NCBI RefSeq assembly: GCF_900289115.1
Contig: NZ_LT985196.1
Location: 1,994,751 to 2,058,750 of the forward strand
DNA length: 64,000 nt
Direction of reading: 5' to 3'
Source of the DNA: Janibacter massiliensis
GTDB taxonomy: Bacteria; Actinomycetota; Actinomycetes; Actinomycetales; Dermatophilaceae
Below the pieces are notes generated by a model, which had not been told where the DNA came from, made no database searches, and saw only the letters and a list, made by a program, of their open reading frames with translations. Positions 54,526-63,336 of the stretch are shown here, in pieces (position 1 is the stretch's first letter; the number at the start of each line of letters is the position of its first letter). Position numbers and translations under genes: made by a program.

Positions 54526-54804
54526 GTGATCACCGCCATCGTCCTCATCAACGCCGAGGTCCACCGCATACCCGAGGTCGCCGAGGCCATCGCCGGCCTC
54601 GACGGGGTCACCGAGGTCTACTCGGTGGCGGGCGACGCCGACCTCATCGCGATGGTCCGGGTCCGCGCGCACGAGGAGCTCGACGACGTCATCGCCGGCC
54701 GCCTCAACAAGGTCGACGGTGTCGTGGGCACGAGCACGCACATCGCCTTCCGGACCTACTCGTCGCACGACCTCGAGGCCGCGTTCAGCCTGGGTATCGA
54801 GTGA
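54526..54804 (+). CDS. Stand-alone Lrp/AsnC ligand-binding (RAM) domain protein
   Basis: A 92-residue protein consisting only of the RAM effector domain of Lrp/AsnC regulators ('VEVYSVAGDADLIAMVRVR'-type core; 'FRTYSSHDLEAAF' C-terminus). The helix-turn-helix is absent, so it cannot bind DNA on its own. Such domains bind amino acids and oligomerise. Its place beside trpD could suggest amino-acid sensing, but this is inference. Confidence 0.9.
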   Translation: MITAIVLINAEVHRIPEVAEAIAGLDGVTEVYSVAGDADLIAMVRVRAHEELDDVIAGRLNKVDGVVGTSTHIAFRTYSSHDLEAAFSLGIE

Positions 54805-54828
54805 CGCGACCGCGTCCGGGCGCTCGGC

Positions 54829-55908
54829 TCAGGACGAGGCGATCGCGGAGCTGACCGTCACCCACCGCTCGAGCTGCGCGGTGGCAGCGCCGGAGTCGAT
54901 CGCCTCCTCGGCCCGCTCGATCCCCGCGCGGATCGCCGCGTCGACGTCCGCCACGGGCGCGCCGTCGGCGGCCGCGAGCGCCAGCGCCGCACCGGCGTTG
55001 AGGACGACCGCGTCGCGGACGGGCCCCCGTTCACCGGCCCACGTGCGCCGGGCGACGTCTGCGTTGTAGTCGGCCTCCCCGCCGACGAGCGCCTCGCGGG
55101 GGCTGATCGCCAGCCCGAGGCGGGCGGGGTCGACGACGTGCTCGCTCACGTGACCGTCGACGACCCACCACAGGCGCGAGGTCGTCGAGGTCGTCAGCTC
55201 GTCGAGGCCGTCGTCCCCACGGAAGACGAGGGCCTCGGCGCCCCGGTCTGCGAACACCCCGGCCATGAGCGGCGCGACGCGCGGGTCGGCGGCACCGATG
55301 GCGCTGAAGCGGGGCTGAGCGGGGTTGGTCAGGGGGCCCAGGACGTTGAAGGCCGTCGGGACCCCGAGCTCCTTGCGGGCCGCGGCGGCGTGACGCATCG
55401 AGGGGTGGAACGTCTGGGCGAAGCAGAAGGTGATTCCTGCCTGCTCCGCGACGGCGACGACCTGCTCCGGGGTGAGCCCGAGGACGACGCCGAGGTGCTC
55501 GAGGACGTCGGCCGTCCCCGTCGTGCTCGAGGCCGACCGGTTGCCGTGCTTGACGACCCGGACCCCGGCCCCCGCGCACACCACCGCTGCCATCGTCGAG
55601 ATGTTGACGGAGTTCGAACGGTCCCCGCCCGTGCCGACGATGTCGAGCGCCGGCCCGTCGACCTCGATGCGTCGCGCGACGCCGAGCATCCCGTCGGCCA
55701 GCGCCCGCAGCTCGGCGACCGTCTCCCCCTTCGCGCGGAGCGCCACGAGGAAGCCGGCGACCTGCACCGGGGTGGCCTCCCCCGCCATGACCCGGTCCAT
55801 CGCCCAGCGGGTGTCCTCCGGAGGGAGGTCCTCGCCCCGCAGGAGCAGCGAGAGCAGGTCCGGCCAGGTCGTCATCGTCGTGCCGGTGCGCGTCGCGTCG
55901 CCGGTCAC
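54829..55908 (-). CDS. trpD: Anthranilate phosphoribosyltransferase
   Basis: A 359-residue enzyme transferring the phosphoribosyl group of PRPP to anthranilate in tryptophan synthesis. Motifs are '[18 protein letters not shown]' (PRPP/Mg), '[21 protein letters not shown]' and '[15 protein letters not shown]', with '[12 protein letters not shown]' after. GTG 55908 overlaps the receiver-gene stop by four bases and is reported; ATG 55875 (348 residues) matches where most homologues start, so the first 11 residues are uncertain. No other trp genes are in the window. Confidence 0.95.
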   Translation of the reverse strand: MTGDATRTGTTMTTWPDLLSLLLRGEDLPPEDTRWAMDRVMAGEATPVQVAGFLVALRAKGETVAELRALADGMLGVARRIEVDGPALDIVGTGGDRSNSVNISTMAAVVCAGAGVRVVKHGNRSASSTTGTADVLEHLGVVLGLTPEQVVAVAEQAGITFCFAQTFHPSMRHAAAARKELGVPTAFNVLGPLTNPAQPRFSAIGAADPRVAPLMAGVFADRGAEALVFRGDDGLDELTTSTTSRLWWVVDGHVSEHVVDPARLGLAISPREALVGGEADYNADVARRTWAGERGPVRDAVVLNAGAALALAAADGAPVADVDAAIRAGIERAEEAIDSGAATAQLERWVTVSSAIASS

Positions 55909-56366
55909 GCGCCCAGGGACCGGGCGAGGCCGGCGACGACGTCGGCGATCTCCACGCCGTCGATCGGGTGCGAGGCGACCCCGTCGGCGAGGGACCACGT
56001 CGCGAGCCACCCGTCCTGCGGACGGCCGGTGATGACGATCACCGGAGGGCAGTCGGGGACCTCGGCCTTGAGCTGTCGGCACAGGCCCATGCCGCCGACC
56101 GGGTTGGCCTCGCCGTCGAGCACGACGAGGTCGAAGGCGCCGCTCTCGACCGCCTCGAGCACGGCGGGCGCCGTCGCGCCCTCCCGCCACGACGCGACCT
56201 CGACGTCGCGCGCCGGCCGCCGGCCGACACCGACCCGCACCGCGTCCCGCGTCGTGATGTCGTCGCTGTAGAGCACGACGTCGACGCTGCGCACCGCGGC
56301 CGGCGTGGCGCCGGGGCCGGACGGCCGGACGGGGGTCGACGTCGGGTGTGCGGGGCTCGCGGTCAT
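55905..56366 (-). CDS. Receiver-like domain protein (degenerate)
   Basis: A 153-residue single receiver-like domain with no output domain. The acidic pair ('LYSDD'), candidate phospho-Asp ('LVVLDGEA') and Thr ('VITGRP') are present, but the near-invariant Lys is replaced: 'VASHPID' stands where 'YLxKPF' is expected. Phosphorylation signalling may therefore be altered. An Ala/Pro-rich stretch of about 30 residues precedes the domain. ATG 56366. It is translationally coupled to trpD. No histidine kinase is adjacent. Confidence 0.75.
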   Translation of the reverse strand: MTASPAHPTSTPVRPSGPGATPAAVRSVDVVLYSDDITTRDAVRVGVGRRPARDVEVASWREGATAPAVLEAVESGAFDLVVLDGEANPVGGMGLCRQLKAEVPDCPPVIVITGRPQDGWLATWSLADGVASHPIDGVEIADVVAGLARSLGA

Positions 56367-56441
56367 GCGCGCGATCGTACCGATCTCACGGGGCGACGCA
56401 CCGAGTCGGGGGGTGGGCACGACTTTCCCCACCGGTACCGA

Positions 56442-56447
56442 CATAAT
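56442..56447 (+). promoter_or_regulatory. -10 box of ctaE-qcrCAB
   Basis: CATAAT (overlapping TAATGG) lies seven bases before GTG 56455. The ATG at 56446 is inside this box, so GTG 56455 is the preferred start. Confidence 0.55.
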
Positions 56448-56454
56448 GGCGCGC

Positions 56455-57141
56455 GTGACATCCGTACCCGCCGCGCAGCCCGCCACCGCGCCCGCGCATC
56501 CGACGACCCCCGCCGTCGATCTGTCGCGCCCGCCGTCGACCGGTCCCGTCACCCGCCCGGACCTCGTGTCCGTGGGCACGATCGTGTGGCTGTCGAGCGA
56601 GCTGATGTTCTTCGCCGGCCTGTTCGCGATGTTCTTCACGATCCGCTCGCAGGCGCCCGAGCTGTGGGCCGACCGCTCCGAGATGCTCAACGTGCCGTTC
56701 GCCGCGGCGAACACCTTCCTGCTCGTCCTCTCGTCGGTCTGGTGCCAGCTCGGCGTGTGGAAGGCGGAGAAGCTCCAGCCCTACCGGACCGGGTCGCTCC
56801 TGCAGGTCGGCTCGTGGGGCATGCGCGAGTGGTACGTCCTGACGTACATCTTCGGCGCGATCTTCGTCAGCGGTCAGGTCGTCGAGTACGCGACGCTCAT
56901 CAGCGAGGGACTCACCCTCAGCTCCGACGGGTACGGCTCGATCTTCTACCTCACGACGGGCCTGCACGCGATCCACGTCACCGGCGGCCTCATCTTCTTC
57001 CTCCTGATCATCGGCCGGACCTTCACCTCCCGGCGCTACGGCCACCACCAGGCCTCCGGGGCGATCGCCGCCTCCTACTACTGGCACTTCGTCGACGTGG
57101 TGTGGATCGGTCTCTTCTTCTGCATCTACATCCTGAAGTGA
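56455..57141 (+). CDS. ctaE: Cytochrome c oxidase subunit III
   Basis: A 228-residue subunit of the aa3 oxidase with five membrane segments. Characteristic parts are '[21 protein letters not shown]', '[16 protein letters not shown]' and '[19 protein letters not shown]'. GTG 56455 is preferred over ATG 56446 because of the overlapping -10 box. It is the first gene of the ctaE-qcrC-qcrA-qcrB operon, conserved in actinobacteria, where bc1 and aa3 form a supercomplex. Confidence 0.95.
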   Translation: MTSVPAAQPATAPAHPTTPAVDLSRPPSTGPVTRPDLVSVGTIVWLSSELMFFAGLFAMFFTIRSQAPELWADRSEMLNVPFAAANTFLLVLSSVWCQLGVWKAEKLQPYRTGSLLQVGSWGMREWYVLTYIFGAIFVSGQVVEYATLISEGLTLSSDGYGSIFYLTTGLHAIHVTGGLIFFLLIIGRTFTSRRYGHHQASGAIAASYYWHFVDVVWIGLFFCIYILK

Positions 57142-57178
57142 CCCTCCCCTCCCGCCGCCGACCGACGACAGGAACCTC

Positions 57179-57967
57179 GTGAACGCCCTGACCAACCGAC
57201 GCCACCCCGCGGCCGTCGTCCTCCTGCTCCTCCTCGGCCTCCTGCTCACGGGCACCGCCTACGCGGCCCTGGCCCCGAAGCAGGCCACCGCCGCGTCGAC
57301 CGCCGCCGGCGCCGACCAGGTCGCGTACGGCAAGGAGCTCTTCGTCGCCAACTGCGCGACGTGCCACGGCAAGAACGGGACCGGCACGAAGTCGGGCCCG
57401 AGCCTGGCCGGCGTCGGCGCCGCAGCGGTCGACTTCCAGGTCGGTACGGGCCGGATGCCGTTGATGAACCCCGGCGCCCAGGCGCCGCGGGGCACGGACG
57501 TGAAGTTCGACGACGAGCAGATCGCGGCGATGGCCGCCTACGTCGCGTCCCTCTCGCCCGGTCCGGCCGTCCCCGAGGCCAAGTGGCTCGACGCGAAGGC
57601 CGGTGACCCGGCCCGCGGCGGCCAGATCTACCGCGTCAACTGCGCGATGTGCCACAACGCGCGCGGTGCGGGCGGTGCGCTGACCCGCGGCAAGTACGCG
57701 CCGCCGCTCATCGGCGTCGAGGAGAAGCACATCTTCGAGGCGATGGAGACCGGCCCGCAGTCGATGCCCGTCTTCAACGACAAGAACCTCTCGCCGGAGG
57801 ACAAGCGGGACGTCATCGCCTACCTCAAGAGCATGGACGAGGAGGGCAACCCCGGCGGCCAGGCCCTCGGCTCCCTCGGTCCCGTCTCTGAGGGCATGTT
57901 CGCCTGGATCTTCGGCCTGCTCATCCTCGTCGGTGCGGCCGTCTGGCTCGGCCAGAAGTCCGCCTGA
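57179..57967 (+). CDS. qcrC: Cytochrome bc1 complex dihaem cytochrome c subunit
   Basis: A 262-residue membrane-anchored c-type cytochrome. An N-terminal signal-anchor (about 9-30) precedes two haem c motifs, 'NCATCHGK' and 'NCAMCHNA', and a C-terminal membrane helix ('FAWIFGLLILVGAAVWLG'). Actinobacterial QcrC carries two haems and replaces soluble cytochrome c, passing electrons to CtaC. GTG 57179 follows AGGAA. The haems would be attached outside the membrane. Confidence 0.96.
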   Translation: MNALTNRRHPAAVVLLLLLGLLLTGTAYAALAPKQATAASTAAGADQVAYGKELFVANCATCHGKNGTGTKSGPSLAGVGAAAVDFQVGTGRMPLMNPGAQAPRGTDVKFDDEQIAAMAAYVASLSPGPAVPEAKWLDAKAGDPARGGQIYRVNCAMCHNARGAGGALTRGKYAPPLIGVEEKHIFEAMETGPQSMPVFNDKNLSPEDKRDVIAYLKSMDEEGNPGGQALGSLGPVSEGMFAWIFGLLILVGAAVWLGQKSA

Positions 57968-58006
57968 CGCACCCGCTCCCCTGAAGAACGCAGACAGGAA
58001 CCCCGT

Positions 58007-59140
58007 ATGAACGAGCAGGACCGACCGGCCGAGGGCGGCGCGCGCACGGTGAGCCCCGGCCACGGCGCGGCCATCCCGACGGGTGACGTCGTCGCCCACG
58101 AGCCCGCCATCGGCACGCCCGAGCGCTTCGAGAACCCCGGCCTGCCGGCCCACGTCCACCGCCTGGCAGACACGGATGAGAAGGCCGCCAAGCGCGCCGA
58201 GAAGCAGGTCGCCGGCCTGTTCCTCCTGTCGATCCTCGGCACGCTCCTCTTCCTCGTCGCCTACTTCATGTTCGGGACGGACGAGCAGACGTGGGTGCCC
58301 GGCATCGGTCGCACGAGCGTCTCGAACGTCCTCCTCGGCACCGGGCTCGGTCTGTCGCTGCTCGGGATCGGTCTCGGTGCCGTGCACTGGGCCAAGACGC
58401 TCATGCCCGACACCGAGGTGATCGAGGAGCGCCACCCGCTGCGCTCGAGCGACGAGGCTCGCGCCGGCTTCGTCCAGACCCTCACCGAGGGTGGCGAGGG
58501 AGCCCAGCTCAAGCGGCGCCCGATGGTCAAGTACACGTTCGGTGCTGCGATGGGCCTCTTCGCCATCCCGCTGCTCGTCCAGGTCGTCGGCAGCCTCGGC
58601 CCGATGGGTGAGGCCACCGAGGACCTCCGCCACACCTACTGGAACGGCAAGAAGCGGCGCGACGGGTCGTACGCGTTCAGCAAGCCGCGCCTCGTCCGTG
58701 ACCCCGAGAACACCCCCATCCGGGCCTCCGACGTGACGATCGGGTCCGTCTTCCACGTGCAGCCGGAGGGCCTCCTCGACGAGGAGCACCACGTCCTCGA
58801 CTACAAGGCGAAGGCCTCGGTCATCGTCATGCGGCTCGACCCCAAGGACATCAAGTCCCAGAAGGAGCTCGACTGGGGTCACGAGGGGATCGTCGCCTAC
58901 TCGAAGATCTGCACCCACGTCGGCTGCCCGGTCGGCCTGTACGAGCAGACGACCCACCACCTCCTCTGCCCGTGCCACCAGTCGACCTTCGACGTGACGG
59001 ACGACTGCAAGGTCGTCTTCGGCCCGGCGAAGCGGCCGCTCCCCCAGCTGCCCATCACCGTCGACGACGAGGGCTACCTCATCGCCGAGAAGCCGTTCCA
59101 GGAACCCGTCGGCCCCAGCTTCTGGGAGCGTGAGAAGTGA
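58007..59140 (+). CDS. qcrA: Cytochrome bc1 complex Rieske iron-sulfur subunit
   Basis: A 377-residue Rieske protein. Three membrane segments occur before the C-terminal cluster domain (about 64-84, 105-125, 180-200). The [2Fe-2S] ligands are in 'CTHVGCPVG' and 'CPCHQSTFD'. The long N-terminal extension and extra membrane helices are typical of actinobacterial QcrA. ATG 58007 follows ACAGGAAC. Its stop overlaps the qcrB start by four bases. Confidence 0.96.
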   Translation: MNEQDRPAEGGARTVSPGHGAAIPTGDVVAHEPAIGTPERFENPGLPAHVHRLADTDEKAAKRAEKQVAGLFLLSILGTLLFLVAYFMFGTDEQTWVPGIGRTSVSNVLLGTGLGLSLLGIGLGAVHWAKTLMPDTEVIEERHPLRSSDEARAGFVQTLTEGGEGAQLKRRPMVKYTFGAAMGLFAIPLLVQVVGSLGPMGEATEDLRHTYWNGKKRRDGSYAFSKPRLVRDPENTPIRASDVTIGSVFHVQPEGLLDEEHHVLDYKAKASVIVMRLDPKDIKSQKELDWGHEGIVAYSKICTHVGCPVGLYEQTTHHLLCPCHQSTFDVTDDCKVVFGPAKRPLPQLPITVDDEGYLIAEKPFQEPVGPSFWEREK

Positions 59141-60894
59141 GCACCGTCCCTGCCAACCGTCCCGTCGACGCGATCCGCGCCGACGATGCGCCCGTCAAGC
59201 CCTCGCCGAGCGCCGCCGCCCGGCGGGCCGGTGGCATCGCTGGCTGGGTCGACGACCGCACCGGCGCCGCCAAGGGCGTCGGGTACCTCCTCAAGAAGGT
59301 CTTCCCGGACCACTGGTCGTTCATGCTCGGCGAGATCGCGATGTACTCGATGATCATCTGCCTGCTGACCGGGACCTTCCTCACGTTCTGGTTCACCCCG
59401 AGCGCCGGGCACACGGTGTACGAGGGCTCCTACGCGCCGCTGCGGGGCGTCGAGATGTCGGAGGCCTACGCCTCGACCCTCGACATCTCGTTCGACGTCA
59501 AGGGTGGGTTGCTCATCCGGCAGCTGCACCACTGGGCCGCCCTGATGTTCATCGTCTCCCTGTCGGTCCACATGCTGCGCGTGTTCTTCACCGGCGCGTT
59601 CCGCAAGCCGCGCGAGCTCAACTGGGTCATCGGCACGCTGCTGTCCATGCTGGCGCTCGTCGAGGGCTTCGCGGGCTACTCGCTGCCGGACGACCTCCTC
59701 TCCGGCACCGGTCTCCGCGCCGCCCAGGGCTTCATGCTCTCCGCCCCGATCATCGGCTCGTACCTCTCGTACGCGGCCTTCGGTGGCGCGTTCCCGGGCG
59801 AGGACATCATCCCGCGCCTGTACTCGGTGCACATCCTGCTTCTCCCGGCCCTGCTCATCGGCCTGTTCACCGCCCACATCGTCCTCGTGGCGCTGCAGAA
59901 GCACACGCAGTACCCCGGCCCGGGCAAGACGAACGACAACGTCGTCGGGTATCCGGTCATGCCGGTGTACGCGGCGAAGGCCGGCGGCTTCTTCTTCATC
60001 GTCTTCGGCATCCTCGCGCTCATCTCGGCGCTCGTGCAGATCAACGCGATCTGGGTCTACGGCCCGTACGACCCGAACGCGACGACCGCCGGCGCCCAGC
60101 CCGACTGGTACATGGGCTTCGCCGACGGCGCGCTCCGCCTCCTCCCGGGCTGGCTCGAGTTCACCACCTTCGGCTACACGTGGAGCCTCAACGTCGCGAT
60201 CGGCGCGCTCATGCTCATCCCCGTCATGTACGGCCTCATGGGTGCCTACCCGTTCCTCGAGGCCTGGGTGACCGGCGACAAGCGGGAGCACCACCTTCTC
60301 GACCGGCCCCGGAACATGCCGGTCCGTACGGCGCTCGGCATGGCGGCCATGACCTTCTACGGCGTGCTGCTGTTCGCCGCGAGCAACGACATCATGGCGA
60401 TCAAGTTCAACCTGTCCATCAACGACATCACGAACCTGTTCCGGATCTCGGTGTTCGTCCTGCCGGTCATCGTCTTCTGGGCGACGAAGCGGATCTGCAT
60501 CAGCCTCCAGCGGGCCGACCGGGACAAGGTCCTCCACGGCCGCGAGACCGCACGGATCATCCGTACGCCCGAGGGTCGCTTCTTCGAGGCCCACGAGCCG
60601 CTCGACGAGTACACCCGGTGGAACCTCGTCCAGCACGAGGCGCACGTCCCCGTCGGGATCGAGGCCCCGGAGGACGGCAACGGCGTCTCGCGCCGCCGCC
60701 AGGGTCTGGCCAAGCTCCGGTCCCGTCTGTCGCACTTCTACTTCGCCGACAGCATCGACCCGGTCACCCCGGCAGAGCTCCAGGCGGCCCACCACGACCA
60801 CGGCGGGCACGACGGCGACAGCATCGAGCACCAGCACCGCGAGGCCGTCGCCTCGGGCAACACCGCTGGCGAGCGAGGCCTGGGTCGCGACTGA
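59137..60894 (+). CDS. qcrB: Cytochrome bc1 complex cytochrome b subunit
   Basis: A 585-residue cytochrome b with about nine membrane segments. It binds two b haems through His pairs in helices two and four ('LHHWAALMFIVSLSVHMLRVFF', 'YSVHILLLPALLIGLFTAHI'). The quinol-site motif in the second half ('ISVFVLPVIVF' region) is less typical, and a His-rich C-terminal tail ('HHDHGGHDGD') is unusual but seen in relatives. GTG 59137. A 14-bp terminator hairpin follows. It is the target family of bc1 inhibitors such as telacebec in mycobacteria. Confidence 0.96.
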   Translation: MSTVPANRPVDAIRADDAPVKPSPSAAARRAGGIAGWVDDRTGAAKGVGYLLKKVFPDHWSFMLGEIAMYSMIICLLTGTFLTFWFTPSAGHTVYEGSYAPLRGVEMSEAYASTLDISFDVKGGLLIRQLHHWAALMFIVSLSVHMLRVFFTGAFRKPRELNWVIGTLLSMLALVEGFAGYSLPDDLLSGTGLRAAQGFMLSAPIIGSYLSYAAFGGAFPGEDIIPRLYSVHILLLPALLIGLFTAHIVLVALQKHTQYPGPGKTNDNVVGYPVMPVYAAKAGGFFFIVFGILALISALVQINAIWVYGPYDPNATTAGAQPDWYMGFADGALRLLPGWLEFTTFGYTWSLNVAIGALMLIPVMYGLMGAYPFLEAWVTGDKREHHLLDRPRNMPVRTALGMAAMTFYGVLLFAASNDIMAIKFNLSINDITNLFRISVFVLPVIVFWATKRICISLQRADRDKVLHGRETARIIRTPEGRFFEAHEPLDEYTRWNLVQHEAHVPVGIEAPEDGNGVSRRRQGLAKLRSRLSHFYFADSIDPVTPAELQAAHHDHGGHDGDSIEHQHREAVASGNTAGERGLGRD

Positions 60895-60914
60895 CGAGCG
60901 ACCTCGCTCCCCGA

Positions 60915-60952
60915 CCGGTGCCCCCAGCGCGATCACGTGCTGGGGGCACCGG
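60915..60952. terminator. Terminator hairpin after qcrB
   Basis: CCGGTGCCCCCAGC (60915-60928) pairs perfectly with GCTGGGGGCACCGG (60939-60952) around a 10-base loop, between convergent qcrB and the DUF167 gene. Confidence 0.8.
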
Positions 60953-60981
60953 CGTGTGGCCCTTCGGCCGGGACACCGCGC

Positions 60982-61206
60982 TCAGGCCCCGAGCAGCTCC
61001 TCCCACCGGGCCTGCACTGCGGCCGCATCGTCCTCCGAGGCTGCACGGATCTCGAGGATCTTCGTCCGGCTCGTCGCGGCGCCGTCGACCGCCCTCTGGG
61101 TGACGGAGACACCCAGCACCGGTGGGTCGTCCTCCCCGTACCGACCACCGACCCGCGTCCGTGAGGCACCGGGTCGGACCCGGACGGCGATCCGGACGGT
61201 GGTCAT
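60982..61206 (-). CDS. DUF167 (YggU) family protein with an internal deletion
   Basis: A 74-residue protein that begins like DUF167 ('VRIAVRVRPGASRTRVGG', '...VTQRAVDGAAT') and ends like it ('SRTKILEI'). The roughly 25 residues that normally lie between 'DGxAT' and 'SGATSRxK' are missing. The junction falls after residue 45 (about 61071), where both flanks share a Gly-Ala-Thr-type motif, suggesting a slip or recombination deletion that kept the frame. The core helix and strand are lost, so the protein is probably non-functional. It is divergent from a zincin gene. Confidence 0.65.
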   Translation of the reverse strand: MTTVRIAVRVRPGASRTRVGGRYGEDDPPVLGVSVTQRAVDGAATSRTKILEIRAASEDDAAAVQARWEELLGA

Positions 61207-61232
61207 GACCCGATGATGGCAGGCTGACGCCC

Positions 61233-61607
61233 GTGCCCACCGACGACGACCGTTGTGCCTTCCTGGGCAGGCAGGCCTTCGAGCAGGCGGTCTCGGCCGC
61301 CCTCGACGAGGTCCCCTCCGAGCTCATGGACCTCCTCGACAACGTCGTCTTCCTCGTCGAGGACCACCCCGCCCCGGATCTTCCGCCCGACCTCCTCGGC
61401 ATCTACGAGGGCCTGCCGCGGACGGAGCGCACCGACCCGTGGGGCGCCGTCCTCCCGGACCGGATCACCGTCTTCCGGGTCCCGACCCTGGCCACGTGCC
61501 GCTCCTCCGAGGAGGTTCAGGACGAGGTCGCCGTGACCGTGGTGCACGAGATCGCGCACCACTTCGGTATCGAGGAGGACCGCCTGCACGCCCTCGGCTG
61601 GGGCTGA
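61233..61607 (+). CDS. Zincin-like metallopeptidase family protein
   Basis: A 124-residue small metallopeptidase-like protein with the zinc motif 'VVHEIAHHFGI' (HExxH, near residue 105) followed by an acidic 'EEDRLHALGWG' that may supply the third ligand. It matches the MpN/DUF1025-type zincin family found across actinobacteria. No signal peptide. GTG 61233. Substrate unknown. Confidence 0.87.
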   Translation: MPTDDDRCAFLGRQAFEQAVSAALDEVPSELMDLLDNVVFLVEDHPAPDLPPDLLGIYEGLPRTERTDPWGAVLPDRITVFRVPTLATCRSSEEVQDEVAVTVVHEIAHHFGIEEDRLHALGWG

Positions 61608-61663
61608 CCCGGCGCCGGGTCCCCGGAGGACAGCGCGCCGGAACGAGACGTGCCCAGACCGCG

Positions 61664-62902
61664 TCAGCGCAGGGCGCTGCGCTTCTGCCACTCGGCCCAC
61701 GAGTACTGCCAGACCCCGATGCCCTCCGTCGGCTGGAAGACGCGCGAGGACCCCGTGAAGTCGACGACGTCACCGATCATCGAGTTGTCGAACATCCACT
61801 TCGCGTTCTCCGGCGCCATGTTGACGCACCCGTGCGACACGTTCGACGAGCCCTGCGAGCCGACGGACCACGGGGCGGAGTGGAGGTACTCCCCCGTCCA
61901 CGTCACCCGCATGTTCCACCGCGTGTCCAGCTTGTAGTAGCCGGGCTCGCCCTTCTCGATGCCGACCGTGGCCGAGTCCATCGTCACGGTCGGCTCCTTC
62001 GACATGACGACCTTCACCCCGGAGCGGGTCTCGGTCTCCGGCCCGGGACGGCCCGTGCTCACCGGGATCCGCCGAACGACCGCGCCGTCGCGCTTGACGG
62101 TCATCACGTGCTTGTTCATGTCGACGAGGCTCGTCATCGAACGGCCGATCGTCATCGTCCCACCGTCGTCGTTGGCGACCCATTTGTCCTTGCCGGTCTG
62201 GAACCCCGTGAACGGCGTCCGCACCGTGACCTTCGTCCCTGGCTGCCAGTACGTCTTCGGGCGCCACATGAGCTGACGGTCGTCGAGCCAGCCCCACGAC
62301 CCCTCGGTCCTGGGGGTCGTCGTGATGCGCACCCGCTTCTCGATCTCGCGTCGCATCGCGGGCGTCTCGACCGGGGAGTCGAACTGGACGGTCGCCGGCA
62401 TGCCGGTCCCGACCGTCGAGTCACCGTAGGGCAGGGAGTACGTCGCGGTGACCTTCGGCGTGCGGGTCGTGAACGATCCGGTGAAGGCCGCGGGGGTGCC
62501 GTCGGTGCCCGTGGCCCGTACCCGCACGGTGTAGGTGGTGCTGGGCTTGAGGCGAGCCCCCTCGGTGCTGCGCCACCGCGCACCGTCGATCGAGCCCGGG
62601 ACCTTCGTCCCGCCCGGGTCCGTGACGCTCACCGAGTCGAGGTCCCCCATGACGACGGTGACGGTCACCGGGTCGGTCGGCAGCGCGCCGATCGACCCCT
62701 TCGCCGGTGTCATCCCGATCTCCGGGGGCGTCGGCTCCGGCGTGGTCGACGTCGACGTCGTGGACGAACCGGTCGCAGGACTCCCCGACCCGCGCGGCAC
62801 CGCGCTGCACGCAGCCAAGGTCACCGGCAGGCCGAGCAGACCGGCGACGATCGCGGCGACTGCCGCCGAGCGGCTGTGCGCCCGGCGACGTCCGAACGGC
62901 AT
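61664..62902 (-). CDS. L,D-transpeptidase lipoprotein (Ig-like plus YkuD domains)
   Basis: A 412-residue envelope protein. The signal peptide ends in a lipobox 'LAAC' with Cys32, so it is probably a lipoprotein. After a Thr/Ser/Pro linker come two Ig-like domains (about 55-150 and 150-245) and the YkuD catalytic domain (about 250-385) with 'SHGCVNM' holding the catalytic His and Cys. Such enzymes form 3-3 peptidoglycan crosslinks, as in mycobacterial LdtMt2. ATG 62902 is reported; GTG 62929 is possible and sits three bases after the ctaF stop. Confidence 0.92.
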   Translation of the reverse strand: MPFGRRRAHSRSAAVAAIVAGLLGLPVTLAACSAVPRGSGSPATGSSTTSTSTTPEPTPPEIGMTPAKGSIGALPTDPVTVTVVMGDLDSVSVTDPGGTKVPGSIDGARWRSTEGARLKPSTTYTVRVRATGTDGTPAAFTGSFTTRTPKVTATYSLPYGDSTVGTGMPATVQFDSPVETPAMRREIEKRVRITTTPRTEGSWGWLDDRQLMWRPKTYWQPGTKVTVRTPFTGFQTGKDKWVANDDGGTMTIGRSMTSLVDMNKHVMTVKRDGAVVRRIPVSTGRPGPETETRSGVKVVMSKEPTVTMDSATVGIEKGEPGYYKLDTRWNMRVTWTGEYLHSAPWSVGSQGSSNVSHGCVNMAPENAKWMFDNSMIGDVVDFTGSSRVFQPTEGIGVWQYSWAEWQKRSALR

Positions 62903-62931
62903 ACTGGCTGCCGACCGGGCGGTGCCCACCG

Positions 62932-63333
62932 TCAGAGCGAGTGCTTTCCCGTGTAGGACTCGAACGTCCAGCCCAGGAGCGCGACGAGACCGACGACGGC
63001 GCCGATGATGAAGAACCACCACCCCACGGCGACACCGAGGGAGAGCATCGCCGTTGCCAGCGCGAGCCAGAGCGGCCACCAGCTGCCCGGCGAGAAGACG
63101 CCGTACTCGCCGGCCTGCTGGGCGATCTCGCCGTCGGAGTCGTCCTCGGGACGCAGTCCGAGACGTCGACCGGTCGCGTGCAGGTACCCCGCGATCATGT
63201 AGCCGAGACCGGCGCACAGGCCCATGCAGGCGACCCCGACCGGCTCGCCCCACCCGGTGACGACGCCGTACACGATCGCCACGATGACGAAGAACGTGCC
63301 GATGACGGCGAAGAGATCGCGCTCGACCTTCAT
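62932..63333 (-). CDS. ctaF: Cytochrome c oxidase subunit IV (CtaF)
   Basis: A 133-residue actinobacterial oxidase subunit with four membrane segments ('DLFAVIGTFFVIVAIVYGVV', 'VGVACMGLCAGLGYMIAGYL', 'WWPLWLALATAMLSLGVAVGWW', 'FIIGAVVGLVALLGWTFE'). It begins with the family's 'MKVE' and follows ctaD by three bases. It is thought to stabilise the aa3 oxidase in the supercomplex. Confidence 0.93.
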   Translation of the reverse strand: MKVERDLFAVIGTFFVIVAIVYGVVTGWGEPVGVACMGLCAGLGYMIAGYLHATGRRLGLRPEDDSDGEIAQQAGEYGVFSPGSWWPLWLALATAMLSLGVAVGWWFFIIGAVVGLVALLGWTFESYTGKHSL

Positions 63334-63336
63334 CGG

